NCBI RefSeq assembly: GCF_002257645.1
Contig: NZ_NQMO01000001.1
Coordinates: 1,660,065-1,724,064, forward strand
DNA length: 64,000 bases
From: Paenibacillus sp. XY044
GTDB taxonomy: Bacteria > Bacillota > Bacilli > Paenibacillales > Paenibacillaceae
Direction: 5' to 3'
How positions within the stretch are numbered: position 1 is the stretch's first letter; each line of letters starts with the position of its first letter. Positions 29,922-38,170 of this stretch are shown piece after piece. Position numbers and translations under genes: made by a program. Under the pieces are notes generated by a model, which saw only the letters and a program-made list of their open reading frames with translations, did not search any database and was not told the DNA's origin.

Positions 29922-30311
29922 ATGTATACCATTCGGGAAGCTTCCACAATGACTGGATTTAGCCTGGACACACTGCGTTATTATGAAAAAATGGGACTGA
30001 TCCAACCGGCTTCGCGTGGAACAGGTGGTGTCAGGAGCTATAGCGATGCAAATGTTCACCAAATTTTATCGATCAAATGCTTAAAGCAAAGCGGTTTATC
30101 ACTGGAAGATATTAAGGAGTTTATTGCTGATGGGCAGTGCTTCAAAACACGGGAAACGTTGGACGATGAGCAGGTGAGTTTAATTCAGAGTCGGATGTCC
30201 ATTTTGTCGGCCCAATTGAACCGATTGGAGGAGCAGCGGCAGGCACTGGACCAGACGATCGCCGAAGCACAGACCAAATTGGGTTATTATGAAAAGCTTC
30301 TGCAAACCTAA
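29922..30311 (+). CDS. MerR-family transcriptional regulator
   Basis: A 129-residue protein. The start is ATG 29922 behind AAAGGCGGTGA; a longer frame reaches upstream but has no ribosome binding site and would cover the promoter. The N-terminal winged helix has the typical YTIREAS, DTLRYYEK and RSYSDANV segments. Residues about 75-125 form the coiled-coil dimerisation helix (ILSAQLNRLEEQRQALDQ). A single Cys (GQCF) and the AdhR/YyaN-like layout suggest sensing of an aldehyde or another electrophile, but the effector cannot be read. Regulated enzymes are usually next to or divergent from such genes. Here no co-directional partner follows and the next gene points the other way, so the target is not obvious. 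Confidence 0.88.
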   Translation: MYTIREASTMTGFSLDTLRYYEKMGLIQPASRGTGGVRSYSDANVHQILSIKCLKQSGLSLEDIKEFIADGQCFKTRETLDDEQVSLIQSRMSILSAQLNRLEEQRQALDQTIAEAQTKLGYYEKLLQT

Positions 30312-30400
30312 TGAAGATAACATCTTTAACATTTAATCCAAACTTCCGGATTCTAGAGATCCCTATAGGGTGCCTTAGAACCTGCGCGGATTTTTGGTTA

Positions 30401-30418
30401 ACATAATATATATTATGT
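30401..30418. promoter_or_regulatory. Perfect 18-base AT palindrome, second copy
   Basis: ACATAATATATATTATGT reads the same on both strands and differs by one base from the copy at 29729. It lies in the 171-base gap between the convergent MerR and CGNR genes, where a promoter operator would be unexpected. A 10-base palindrome CCCTATAGGG (30361-30370) lies 30 bases to its left. Confidence 0.45.
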
Positions 30419-30482
30419 ATCTTGAACCTTTTAGAGTGTGCCTAGGAAGAAGCTTCGTCATGAGAAAAGTGCTGTTTCTTGC

Positions 30483-31073
30483 TCACGTTTCTTGATTGTG
30501 GTCTTTTTTCGCCTGATTTCGCGCCACTTTGATTCGGTTTCCGCAAATCTTCATAGAGCACCATTTCCGTCGTCCAGAATGGTCAATATAGATCAGGACG
30601 CATTCGGGATTGGAACACCGGTGAAGATACGTTAATTCTCCAGTTTCCAGCAGCCGCAGCGCGTCCAGGGCGACAAGGGACAGAACCGCATCTTCATCGG
30701 ACCCCACGGGAACAGGGACCAGTCTGCCGGCAATGAATTGATAGGACAAAGGGGCCTTGGCAATACTTGCTTCCATGAGTTGGATCCATGGGCGGGTGAC
30801 TTCTTGGCCGTCAGCCAGCCGCTCGTACATGTCTCTGATGGCTCCCCGAAAATCTCTAACTTTATTCAGCGCTTTTTCCGTTATCTTCCATGCGCCAAGC
30901 TTGCGTGAGGGGAAGCTTTCCTGCATATTCAACGCTTCAAGCCAAGCGGTTAGGTCCTCCGGGCGGACCAGCAGATCATGTCGGATACCTCTGCGAACTA
31001 GCTCAGTATTGACCAAATCCAGTGAAGGATGGCCGGAAAGCAGCGGAAATGAGCCCGAGTTTTTTAATGTCAT
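30483..31073 (-). CDS. CGNR zinc-finger regulator with ABATE domain
   Basis: A 196-residue protein. The start is the ATG whose complement is at 31071-31073, preceded on the minus strand by TTGGAGGAA; 25 further codons upstream lack such a site. The N-terminal half has the SGHPSLDLVNTE motif of ABATE domains. The C-terminus carries the treble-clef-like zinc finger: CSNPEC, then the tail WCSM and CGNR followed by a basic stretch. Such proteins are taken to be stress or antibiotic-responsive DNA-binding regulators. It is divergent from the SnoaL-like gene across a 134-base promoter region with repeated ACTAACC sites, a plausible place for it to bind. Confidence 0.88.
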   Translation of the reverse strand: MTLKNSGSFPLLSGHPSLDLVNTELVRRGIRHDLLVRPEDLTAWLEALNMQESFPSRKLGAWKITEKALNKVRDFRGAIRDMYERLADGQEVTRPWIQLMEASIAKAPLSYQFIAGRLVPVPVGSDEDAVLSLVALDALRLLETGELTYLHRCSNPECVLIYIDHSGRRKWCSMKICGNRIKVARNQAKKDHNQET

Positions 31074-31104
31074 GAAGTTTTTCCTCCAACCGGCGATATA
31101 ATAA

Positions 31105-31186
31105 ACTAACCTAATAATAATAGATTGACAGGTTAATGAAAAGTACATAATATACTAACCATAACAACTACATTTTTGTGGTTAGT
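31105..31186. promoter_or_regulatory. Divergent promoter region with repeated ACTAACC/GGTTAGT sites
   Basis: A clear sigma-A promoter faces right: TTGACA (31125-31130), 17-base spacer, TAATAT (31148-31153). ACTAACC occurs at 31105-31111 and 31154-31160; GGTTAAT at 31131-31137; TGGTTAGT at 31179-31186. The last pairs with ACTAACCA (31154-31161) as an 8-base inverted repeat covering the start of transcription. The sites bracket both core elements, as expected for a repressor's operators. Confidence 0.6.
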
Positions 31187-31207
31187 TCTTATGATGAGGT
31201 GAGGTCC

Positions 31208-31621
31208 ATGTCTATTGTTATTAAACCCCCTTTTAACCACGAGTCGGCATTAGCCAAGGTAAAAGCTGCCGAGAATGCTTGGAATACAAAAAATCCGGAT
31301 CTGGTAGCGGAGGCTTACTCTCCCGATTCGGAATGGAGGAATCGCACCGAGTTCTTTAAGGGAAGAGAGGCAATTCGGGCTTTTTTAAAACGGAAGTGGG
31401 AGAAAGAACTGGATTACAAGCTGATGAAGGAACTCTGGTGTTACACGGACAACCGCATTTCAGTGCGTTTCGAGTATGAATGGCGGGATGCAGAAACGGG
31501 GCAGTGGATGAGAACCCATGGGAATGAGCATTGGGAGTTTGATGAAGAAGGACTGATGCGAAGACGGGATATGAGCGCTAACGACTATCCGATACAGGAA
31601 ACGGAACGCAGGTACCGATAA
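31208..31621 (+). CDS. SnoaL-like/NTF2-fold protein (DUF1348 type)
   Basis: A 137-residue single-domain protein. The start is ATG 31208 behind GATGAGGTGAGG. The sequence pattern (helix with AENAWNTKNPDLVAEAYSPDSEWRNR, then FFKGREAIRAFLKRKW, then strands ending in WEFDEEGLMRRRD) is that of DUF1348 proteins in the SnoaL/NTF2 superfamily. The cone-shaped fold binds small hydrophobic molecules; some members are enzymes, but no catalytic set can be assigned. It is transcribed from the promoter at 31125 and divergent from the CGNR regulator, which probably controls it. Confidence 0.85.
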   Translation: MSIVIKPPFNHESALAKVKAAENAWNTKNPDLVAEAYSPDSEWRNRTEFFKGREAIRAFLKRKWEKELDYKLMKELWCYTDNRISVRFEYEWRDAETGQWMRTHGNEHWEFDEEGLMRRRDMSANDYPIQETERRYR

Positions 31622-31639
31622 TTATCTTGATACAAGCAG

Positions 31640-31672
31640 CAAGGGCATCCTCCTGAATGATGGACGCCCTTG
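31640..31672. terminator. Stem-loop between convergent genes
   Basis: CAAGGGCATCC (31640-31650) and GGACGCCCTTG (31662-31672) pair with a short internal mismatch. It sits between two genes transcribed towards each other, but there is no clear T-run on either side, so it is a weak or processing-type terminator. Confidence 0.45.
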
Positions 31673-31696
31673 CACAAAGTTAAAGTTATTTATAAG

Positions 31697-32074
31697 TTAA
31701 CGATCCATACCTTTAATGTTAAGCGAAATCGAGTTTTCGTGAGGATGTTCCAGTGCTTTTCTGTTAAGCAACAGGTCTTGCAGGTAGAATGATATTTTGG
31801 AGTCCAGTTCTTTGATAATGAGTGTCCTCATGGCTTCAATGTCCTCCAGCGCGCAGAAGGTATGGTTTGAGATCAGCCCATTCGAATAAGCTTTGGTATC
31901 GTCCTGAATGACGCCGAGCTTTTCTTTATAGATCCTTTTGACGCAGGCATCTTCCGATTTGATTTCGTAATAACGTCCGGTTTCCTTCAGGAGCTTCCAT
32001 TCCTTGACGCAAACGACAAGCTGATCCTTATGCACAATGCCGGACACTTTAAATAAACGGATCGAGTTGTTCAT
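31697..32074 (-). CDS. Hypothetical protein, 125 residues
   Basis: I do not recognise the family. The protein has no signal peptide or membrane segment. It has many charged residues and a few Cys (VVCVKEW, DACVKR, TFCALED) without a metal-site spacing. The middle is helical (LEDIEAMRTLIIKELDSKISFYLQDLL). The start codon complement is at 32072-32074, with AGGAAG a few bases further out. The 272 bases between it and the CstA gene hold nothing I can assign. Confidence 0.65.
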   Translation of the reverse strand: MNNSIRLFKVSGIVHKDQLVVCVKEWKLLKETGRYYEIKSEDACVKRIYKEKLGVIQDDTKAYSNGLISNHTFCALEDIEAMRTLIIKELDSKISFYLQDLLLNRKALEHPHENSISLNIKGMDR

Positions 32075-32346
32075 GTAGTTAATTACTTCCTTCTTCCTGT
32101 AATATCATGATTCATGCACGGCCACCGAATGACCGCTATACATATTATCATCCCTTGATATTGGAAGCAAATGCTAATTATTGGCTTGACTGTCGTGGAA
32201 TCTGTTTCGGGAAAAGCCGCAAAGTGCTGTATGGAGGCCTTGCGGCTTGTCGCTATGCCAGTGATAAATATTGTATTAAAAATATTCATCCATTGGAAAC
32301 GAGTGCGAATAACCGAATGATCCACGGCTGAGTATAAACAGGCGAA

Positions 32347-34140
32347 TCAAGGAATCAAACTTCCCTGGTGTAACGACGGTGAGCTTAACAGCTCCATCCA
32401 TTTCTTGATGGCCGTAATTAAAATAATGACGCCCAGGATAAGCATGATGATCGAAAGCACGCCATTGAGGACGTTGTATCCCGAAGCTTCCGGATTCAAA
32501 TACACGTGGCGAACCATCCAATAGCCTGCGTAGTTAACCGTGACATAAAGATACGCCAGCGGAACGATACAAGTCAGTGCATAGATCGGCTTATCCGCGA
32601 TTTTTAAAATAACGGTTGCTCCGATAATCAAGCCGATGGAGGCCATAAGCTGATTGGAGACACCGAACAAGGCCCACACTGAGCTGATATCGCCGGAGAA
32701 TAGCAAATATCCCCACATGAAGCAGGCGAGTGCACTCGCAAATATATTGCCGGGCAGCCAATCGGTCCGCTTCAGCGGTTTATAGAGCTCGCCGAAGAAG
32801 TCCTGGATCAGATAACGGGAGACGCGGGTCCCGGAATCGATAGCCGTCAGAATGAACACCGCCTCAAACATGATGACGAACTGGAAAAAGAACGGTGCCA
32901 GATGGCTGAACCACGGAATTTTCGTGAAAATATACGACATGCCGACGGCGAGCGTCACCGCGCCTCCGGTACGGCCTTCCAGATCCATGCCGATTTCTTT
33001 ACTGAGCTGCGGCAGGTTTTCCACATGCATGCCAAGCGTTTGGAACACGGCCGGCGCGGAATTGATGGCGAAGTAGTCGGCGGGGTGCAGCGCAGTGGCG
33101 GCGATCAGCGCCATGATGCCAACCACGCATTCAACGAGCATCGCTCCGAAGCCAATGACTTTAATATCGGTCCATTGGTTGATCATTTTCGGCGTCGTTC
33201 CGGAGCCGACAAACGCATGAAAACCGGAAATGGCGCCGCAAGCAATCGTAATCGAGATGAATGGCCAGACGGGACCCGCGATGACCGGACCCCCGCCGCC
33301 GGTGAACTCGGTAAAAGCCGGAAACCGGATCACCGGATTAATGATGAACACGCCGGCAATAAGGGCGACGAAAACGCCGATTTTCATGAAACTGCTCAGA
33401 TAGTCCCGCGGGGCCAGCAACAGCCAGACCGGAAGCGCCGCCGCAAAAAAGGCGTAAATCGGCAAAATCACGGCCAGCGTCTTGGCATCCAGAGTCAGCC
33501 ACTGGGCGATGGCCGTTTCCTGAATATAAGGACCGGCAAATACGCCGATCATCAGCAGAATAAAGCCTGCGGTGGTCGCAGTCTTTAGCTTGCCGGTTTT
33601 TTTGTAATACAGGCCGACGCCCATGGCGATCGGAATCGTAATGCCGACGGCAAAGGTACCCCATGGGTTGTTCTCGAGCGCATGCAGCACGACCATGGAC
33701 AAGCCCGCCATCGTAATAATGATGATGAACAGCATCGCCAAGCCGGTGCAGAAGCCGGCAATTGGTCCGAGCTCCTCCTTCGCGACTTCGGACAGCGACT
33801 TGCCCTGTTTGCGCATGGATGCATACAGGACAACCGCATCATGAACCGCGCCGCCGATCACGGCTCCGATCAGGAGCCACAGCAGACCGGGCAGATAGCC
33901 GAACTGTGCGGCCAGAATCGGTCCGACCAGCGGTCCCGCGGCCGCGATCGCGGCGAAGTGATGGCCGAAGGTGACCCATTTGTTCGTCGGCACGTAGTCC
34001 TTACCGTCTGCGAGTTCGTGGGCGGGCGTAGGCATGCTGTTGCTGAGCTTCAGCACTTTGGCGGCCATGAACGTCCCATACAGGCGGTAGGCGATCATAA
34101 GAATGCAGATGGATGCAATAACAATTGTAACCGCATTCAT
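32347..34140 (-). CDS. cstA: CstA-family carbon-starvation/pyruvate transporter
   Basis: A 597-residue polytopic membrane protein. The start complement is at 34138-34140 with AGGAGG just upstream; the eight extra codons in the open frame have no site. It shows the CstA hallmarks: KDYVPTNKWVTFGHHFAAIAAAGPLVGP near residue 55, GGAVHDAVVLYASMRKQG near 100, the GSGTTPKMI loop, and many hydrophobic segments. E. coli relatives (CstA, BtsT) take up pyruvate or peptides under carbon limitation, and BtsT is controlled by the LytS-type pair BtsS/BtsR. A LytS/LytT-like pair lies directly upstream in the same direction, which supports a pyruvate-sensing unit here. The specific substrate is inferred. Confidence 0.93.
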   Translation of the reverse strand: MNAVTIVIASICILMIAYRLYGTFMAAKVLKLSNSMPTPAHELADGKDYVPTNKWVTFGHHFAAIAAAGPLVGPILAAQFGYLPGLLWLLIGAVIGGAVHDAVVLYASMRKQGKSLSEVAKEELGPIAGFCTGLAMLFIIIITMAGLSMVVLHALENNPWGTFAVGITIPIAMGVGLYYKKTGKLKTATTAGFILLMIGVFAGPYIQETAIAQWLTLDAKTLAVILPIYAFFAAALPVWLLLAPRDYLSSFMKIGVFVALIAGVFIINPVIRFPAFTEFTGGGGPVIAGPVWPFISITIACGAISGFHAFVGSGTTPKMINQWTDIKVIGFGAMLVECVVGIMALIAATALHPADYFAINSAPAVFQTLGMHVENLPQLSKEIGMDLEGRTGGAVTLAVGMSYIFTKIPWFSHLAPFFFQFVIMFEAVFILTAIDSGTRVSRYLIQDFFGELYKPLKRTDWLPGNIFASALACFMWGYLLFSGDISSVWALFGVSNQLMASIGLIIGATVILKIADKPIYALTCIVPLAYLYVTVNYAGYWMVRHVYLNPEASGYNVLNGVLSIIMLILGVIILITAIKKWMELLSSPSLHQGSLIP

Positions 34141-34229
34141 TTTTGGAGTTCCTCCTTTAAGCACACCTCGCGTGATAAGGGTGAATGGATTTTATCCGTA
34201 CTGTACCTGATGAAAATCTATTTATGGTG

Positions 34230-34244
34230 TTTTCACGCTGAAAA
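34230..34244. promoter_or_regulatory. 15-base dyad upstream of cstA
   Basis: TTTTCACGCTGAAAA has six-base arms around CGC and lies about 90 bases before the cstA start. It might be an operator for the neighbouring LytTR regulator or for a carbon repressor; it does not match the cre consensus well. Nothing else is evident in the gap 34141-34394. Confidence 0.3.
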
Positions 34245-34394
34245 GCCGGAATGAGAGGATGAACGGCAAAAAGAATGCGGCGAATGGCAGGCCGATGTTT
34301 CGGATGAACCATCCCGCCAGATACGTCATGAATGTGACTGAACAGGCATCTGCCGCCGATAAGGCTTGAACTCAGAACTGTAGTTGATCCTCGA

Positions 34395-35132
34395 TTACAA
34401 TCCGAGCAGCTGCTTAAGTTCCTTGGTGAAGGACCGGCTGACTGGAACCTTGGAACCGTCTTTCATGACGAGGATACATGCGGAGTTGAACCACGGCTGA
34501 ATTTCGGTGACTGCGTTCAAATTCGCCAGGTATGACCGGTGCACCCGGACGACGGAAGTTCCGGCCAGCCGGCGCTCCAGATTGACCAGCGGCTCATTCA
34601 GCTTATACCGGTCGGCAGTCGTAACCAGCTCGCTCTTACCGTCCTCGGATCCCAAATAAACGATGTTATCGATATCGATGAGCAGGATCCTCTCTTCCGC
34701 GGTGACTGCCAGTTTGCCTGTACGATCGGGCCCAAGCGGGGGAGAAGGGGCTGCCTTTTTCTCGCGGGCTGAGTGCAGCTTCACGACTTTGTCGACGGTT
34801 TTCCGTACCCGATCTTCCTCAAACGGCTTAAGAATATAGTCCAGCGCATTCACCTCGAATGCCTGCAGCGCATATTCATCGTAAGCCGTGGCAAAAACGA
34901 TATCCGGGACTTGTTCCAGTCCGGAGAGCTGCTTGGCCAGTTCCAGGCCGTTATCCTCCGCCAGCTGGATGTCGAGAAACACGACGTCCGGGGCCAGCTC
35001 CGTAATCGACTGCAGTGCCGTTCCCAGCGAATCGGCCTCTCCAATGATATGAACCTGTCTGGTGCGGCCAAGCAAATAAGCCAATTCGTCCCGGGCGAGC
35101 GGCTCATCGTCGACAATGTATCCTCTAAGCAT
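34395..35132 (-). CDS. LytTR-type response regulator (LytT/BtsR-like)
   Basis: A 245-residue protein. The receiver domain shows IVDDEPLAR, FLDIQL (phospho-acceptor Asp about residue 54), FATAYDEYAL and YILKPF with the conserved Lys. The C-terminal LytTR domain has the VVRVHRSYLANLNAV segment typical of this beta-type DNA-binding fold. The start complement is 35130-35132 behind GGAGGG, which overlaps the last eight bases of the kinase gene, so translation is coupled. It probably activates the nearby cstA. Confidence 0.93.
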   Translation of the reverse strand: MLRGYIVDDEPLARDELAYLLGRTRQVHIIGEADSLGTALQSITELAPDVVFLDIQLAEDNGLELAKQLSGLEQVPDIVFATAYDEYALQAFEVNALDYILKPFEEDRVRKTVDKVVKLHSAREKKAAPSPPLGPDRTGKLAVTAEERILLIDIDNIVYLGSEDGKSELVTTADRYKLNEPLVNLERRLAGTSVVRVHRSYLANLNAVTEIQPWFNSACILVMKDGSKVPVSRSFTKELKQLLGL

Positions 35133-36897
35133 GCATTTCCCTCCTATGTGCAAGATGCAAAGGCAGCGTGATCACGACTCGAGTTCCTGGGGTACGGGGA
35201 TCGCTATCGATTCGGATCGAACCCTCGCAGCCGTAGATTTCCCCGATCCGCTTACGGATGTTATGAAGCGCCGTGCCAGTCCCGTCTTCGGAATGTACCG
35301 TTTGTTCACCAAGCCGGTCCAGCAGCTTCGGCGGGATCCCTTTGCCGTTGTCCGCCGTGACAATAATGACCTCATCGCCTTGCTGACTCGCGGCAATACA
35401 TACGTTCCCTTTATGCTGTGAACCGAGTCCCTGGAAGGCATGACGCACGGCGTTTTCGACCAGGGGCTGCAGCGTGAACGGCGGAATATCCAAATCGGCC
35501 AGCTCCGGTTCGATATCGAATTTCATCTCGAACTTGTCGGGAAAGCGTGCCTTTTCCAGCGTCAAGTAGGCTTCCACATGCCTCAGCTCCTGGCTGAGCG
35601 GAATAAGGATCTGCCGTGCACCCTGAAGGTTGCTGCGGAAAAAGATTCCGAGCTGAATGAGCAGCTCCCGTGCCTTGTCCGGGTCGGTCCGGCATAGTGC
35701 TGAAATCGTATTGATCGCATTGAACAGGAAATGGGGATGCACCTGCGCCTGAAGCGCTTTTACTTCAGCGTCCTTCAGCAGTCTGCTCTGCATTTCGGCC
35801 TCGGCCAGCTCAAGCTGTGTGGAGAACAAGCGTCCAAGGCCTTCCGCCATTTCCCGCTGCACCCGATCCAGCCGATCTGAGTTCGTATAGTAGAGCTTCA
35901 GCGTCCCGACGGTGCCGCTCCGCACCTGCAGCGGAAGCACGATCGCAGCCTGCAGGCTGCAGCCCTCGTGGAAGCATTGAATGTCTTCCTTGGACGTTGC
36001 GACGGACATCCGTCCCTGTTCCAGTACGGACCGGGTAAGCTGGGTCGCCAGGCTGTGGAGCGCTACATGATGGTCTGAGCCTGCACCCACATGGGTAAGC
36101 ACCCGCTCCCGATCCGTAATCGAGATCGCATCTGCATCGGTGGCTTCCAGGATGACGCTCGCCGCTTCCCGGCACGATGCCGGGTTCAAACCCTGGCGGA
36201 AAAAGGGCAGCGTCCGGTCGGCAATATGAAGAACCTGGTTCGTCTGTAGGGCGCGCGTACGCTCCTCCTCTTGCAGGATGGACTGAATGATCAGCATAAA
36301 CATGAGGGTGCCGAACCCGTTCATGACGATCATCGGCAGGCCGATGACCGAAACCAACTGCGCCGCAGCGTCAAAGGGGCGGGCTATCAGCAGAATGATC
36401 CCCATCTGTACGCATTCCATCAAGATCCCGATGGCAACCGCACGCCATGGCGCGCGGGCATCGGATCTGCGGAATCGCCTCCCGATCCAGCCGGTCACCA
36501 CGCCCGCAAGAATGGTGGATATGGAGCAGGCAGCAGCGGTATAACCACCAAGTGTTAGCCGATGCACGCCGGCTATCAGCCCGGCACCTAGTCCAACGAG
36601 CGGTCCGCCAAGCAATCCGCCGATGGCGACGCCCATAATCCGCGTATTAGCCAGCGCGCTGTCGACTTGCACGCCTGCCTGCCATATTTCGGAGCCGATG
36701 ACGCCTCCTTGAATTTCTACTCCGGTATAGTTACTGATCATGCCGAATACGCCAAAAATGACGATCAGCAGCAGCTTGGCAGGAAGTCGATCCTCATGAT
36801 GAAGCGTCTGGCGGAATGACGGCATTCTTGACAGCAGAAAGGCGACGATAATCAAGATGCCGACTCTTTCCAGCATAAGCGGCAGTAAATAGAACAT
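35125..36897 (-). CDS. LytS-like sensor histidine kinase
   Basis: A 590-residue protein. The N-terminus has six or so membrane segments of the 5TM-LYT sensor type (GVFGMISNYTGVEI, GGLLGGPLVGLGAGLIAGVHR). A GAF-like region follows, then the His_kinase domain with QVHPHFLFNAINTISALCR, where His takes the phosphate, and an HATPase with NAVRHAFQG and GNGKGIPPK-like N and G boxes (TADNGKGIPP). The start is MFYLLPLML, complement 36895-36897, with GGAGG upstream; the 39 extra codons before it overlap the promoter. Relatives BtsS and LytS respond to pyruvate or wall state. With the overlapping regulator and cstA, pyruvate sensing is the best guess. Confidence 0.93.
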   Translation of the reverse strand: MFYLLPLMLERVGILIIVAFLLSRMPSFRQTLHHEDRLPAKLLLIVIFGVFGMISNYTGVEIQGGVIGSEIWQAGVQVDSALANTRIMGVAIGGLLGGPLVGLGAGLIAGVHRLTLGGYTAAACSISTILAGVVTGWIGRRFRRSDARAPWRAVAIGILMECVQMGIILLIARPFDAAAQLVSVIGLPMIVMNGFGTLMFMLIIQSILQEEERTRALQTNQVLHIADRTLPFFRQGLNPASCREAASVILEATDADAISITDRERVLTHVGAGSDHHVALHSLATQLTRSVLEQGRMSVATSKEDIQCFHEGCSLQAAIVLPLQVRSGTVGTLKLYYTNSDRLDRVQREMAEGLGRLFSTQLELAEAEMQSRLLKDAEVKALQAQVHPHFLFNAINTISALCRTDPDKARELLIQLGIFFRSNLQGARQILIPLSQELRHVEAYLTLEKARFPDKFEMKFDIEPELADLDIPPFTLQPLVENAVRHAFQGLGSQHKGNVCIAASQQGDEVIIVTADNGKGIPPKLLDRLGEQTVHSEDGTGTALHNIRKRIGEIYGCEGSIRIDSDPRTPGTRVVITLPLHLAHRREMHA

Positions 36898-36951
36898 GTC
36901 AGTATCATCCTCCGCAATCGTTTCGTTGTTCGTTGAATTACCCGCGGAGCT

Positions 36952-36980
36952 AGTATAATCGGAAATTGCAGCGTTTACAA
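36952..36980 (-). promoter_or_regulatory. Sigma-A promoter of the lytS-like operon
   Basis: On the minus strand, -35 TTGTAA (complement 36975-36980) and -10 TATACT (complement 36952-36957) are 17 bases apart, about 55 bases before the kinase start. The stretch 36981-37204 further out holds no gene that I can see. Confidence 0.55.
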
Positions 36981-37204
36981 TCGGTCGCTTATTTCGACAG
37001 ATTGCCGCAATCACTTAACAGCATGAACGACATGGAAGGACATACGTGGATGTCGAACTCCTGAACATTTTGCGATTACCCAAGAAATAATTTTGGTTCG
37101 GTGCGTGGATTTCCCGGGTATGGGACGGGTCTCATTGGAGCTAATTACAATCATCCCTCCCGTAATTTTTCACAAGGTGAACCATGACATTTATAAACCT
37201 GCGG

Positions 37205-38050
37205 CGTTAAGTATTGTGTACGATGTCTAATCCATGGGCCTGCGGGACAGCCGGCGGCGATCAGCACATTTATGATGCAGACGATCCGTCCGATCAGTTC
37301 CATCGGCGTGGATTCCTGGCGGAAGGGACGGTGTTAATGGTCTCGAACAAACCGTATTAGGAAGAGACCCAGGCACAGAAGCAGGGCAGAATCCAAAGCA
37401 TGGAACAGAATCACGGTAAAGGCAGTGCACAGGTGGATTAGCAATTAACGGTTCGATGGCAAAAATACGTTTCATGCGAGGGATCAGAATACTGCCGGCT
37501 AATCCGCCTCCCCGGCCAGCGGAAAGAACGAATCCCCATTCGCTGTTCGAGAGCTCCAAATGATCTTTGGCATAAAAAATGATCGCCGTATCCAACATGC
37601 TGGAAGTACATTTGGCGAAGATCACAATGATGCTTAACGTCCACAGCAACCGATTGCGGCAGAGCTCGGACAAACCTTCTTGAAGGTCATTAGCAGAAAT
37701 CCGGCTGTATAGAACAACCAGATCGGCGAATGACCGGTTTCCAGGGAAATGAACAGGATGATGAAGAGGATTCCCTGCAGCATGATGGCCGTCATCGGCT
37801 GTGTCTTTTTGCCGGCCAGATCCACTAATACGCCTATAAACATGGCGCGGCAGCAGAATGGGGAGATCATCAATTCCGCGCATCATAGACATAACGAGCG
37901 AAGATTATGTAAGATCATACATAGGAGGGCAGCGCCAGTCCATACCATTTTCCACCAGAGCCGTGATGGCGCCGGATTACAGAAGCATCATAGGATCTAT
38001 GTTCCGCAAGACAGTAGGCGCTCGGACCTTGCTGGGCTCTGCCGTTAACA
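37205..38050 (-). pseudogene. Decayed MFS-family exporter
   Basis: Pieces of a major facilitator protein appear in all three minus frames. From the N-terminal side: an early segment with ALWWKMVWTGAALLCM; then FIGVLVDLAGKKTQPMTAIML and following hydrophobic helices; then a frame change into ANDLQEGLSELCRNRLLW and IPRMKRIFAIEPLI; then another change into FTVILFHALDSALLLCLGLF, stopped by a TAA. No continuous frame joins them, so the gene is dead. SgrR-type regulators often stand next to an MFS efflux gene, as with SetA in E. coli. This one lies divergent from the SgrR-like gene at 38171 and was probably its partner. Confidence 0.75.
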
Positions 38051-38067
38051 TGTTTCAAGACCTCCTC

Positions 38068-38096
38068 TTTACGTTTGATACAAGTCAAATTATAAT
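38068..38096 (+). promoter_or_regulatory. Promoter of the SgrR-like gene
   Basis: TTTACG (38068-38073), 17-base spacer and a perfect TATAAT (38091-38096). The spacer holds the small dyad TTTGA...TCAAA, which may be an operator half-site pair. Confidence 0.55.
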
Positions 38097-38170
38097 TTTG
38101 GAAAAGGCGAAGGAAAAGGAGAAACAATGTATCGGTTTCTTCACCTTTTTAGCGAAGGAGGGGAATTCAT

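Noticed and set aside
30438-30635. Small + frame at the end of the CGNR gene
   Set aside because: It lies mostly antisense to the CGNR zinc finger and shows no start signal.
34230-34244. Reading the 15-base dyad before cstA as a CcpA cre site
   Set aside because: It lacks the TG...CA ends of the cre consensus, so it is kept only as an unspecified dyad.
34222-34329. 35-residue hydrophobic minus frame (MTYLAGWFIRNIG...) between the regulator and cstA
   Set aside because: It looks membrane-like but has no ribosome binding site; it could be a remnant, which is too weak to list as a gene.
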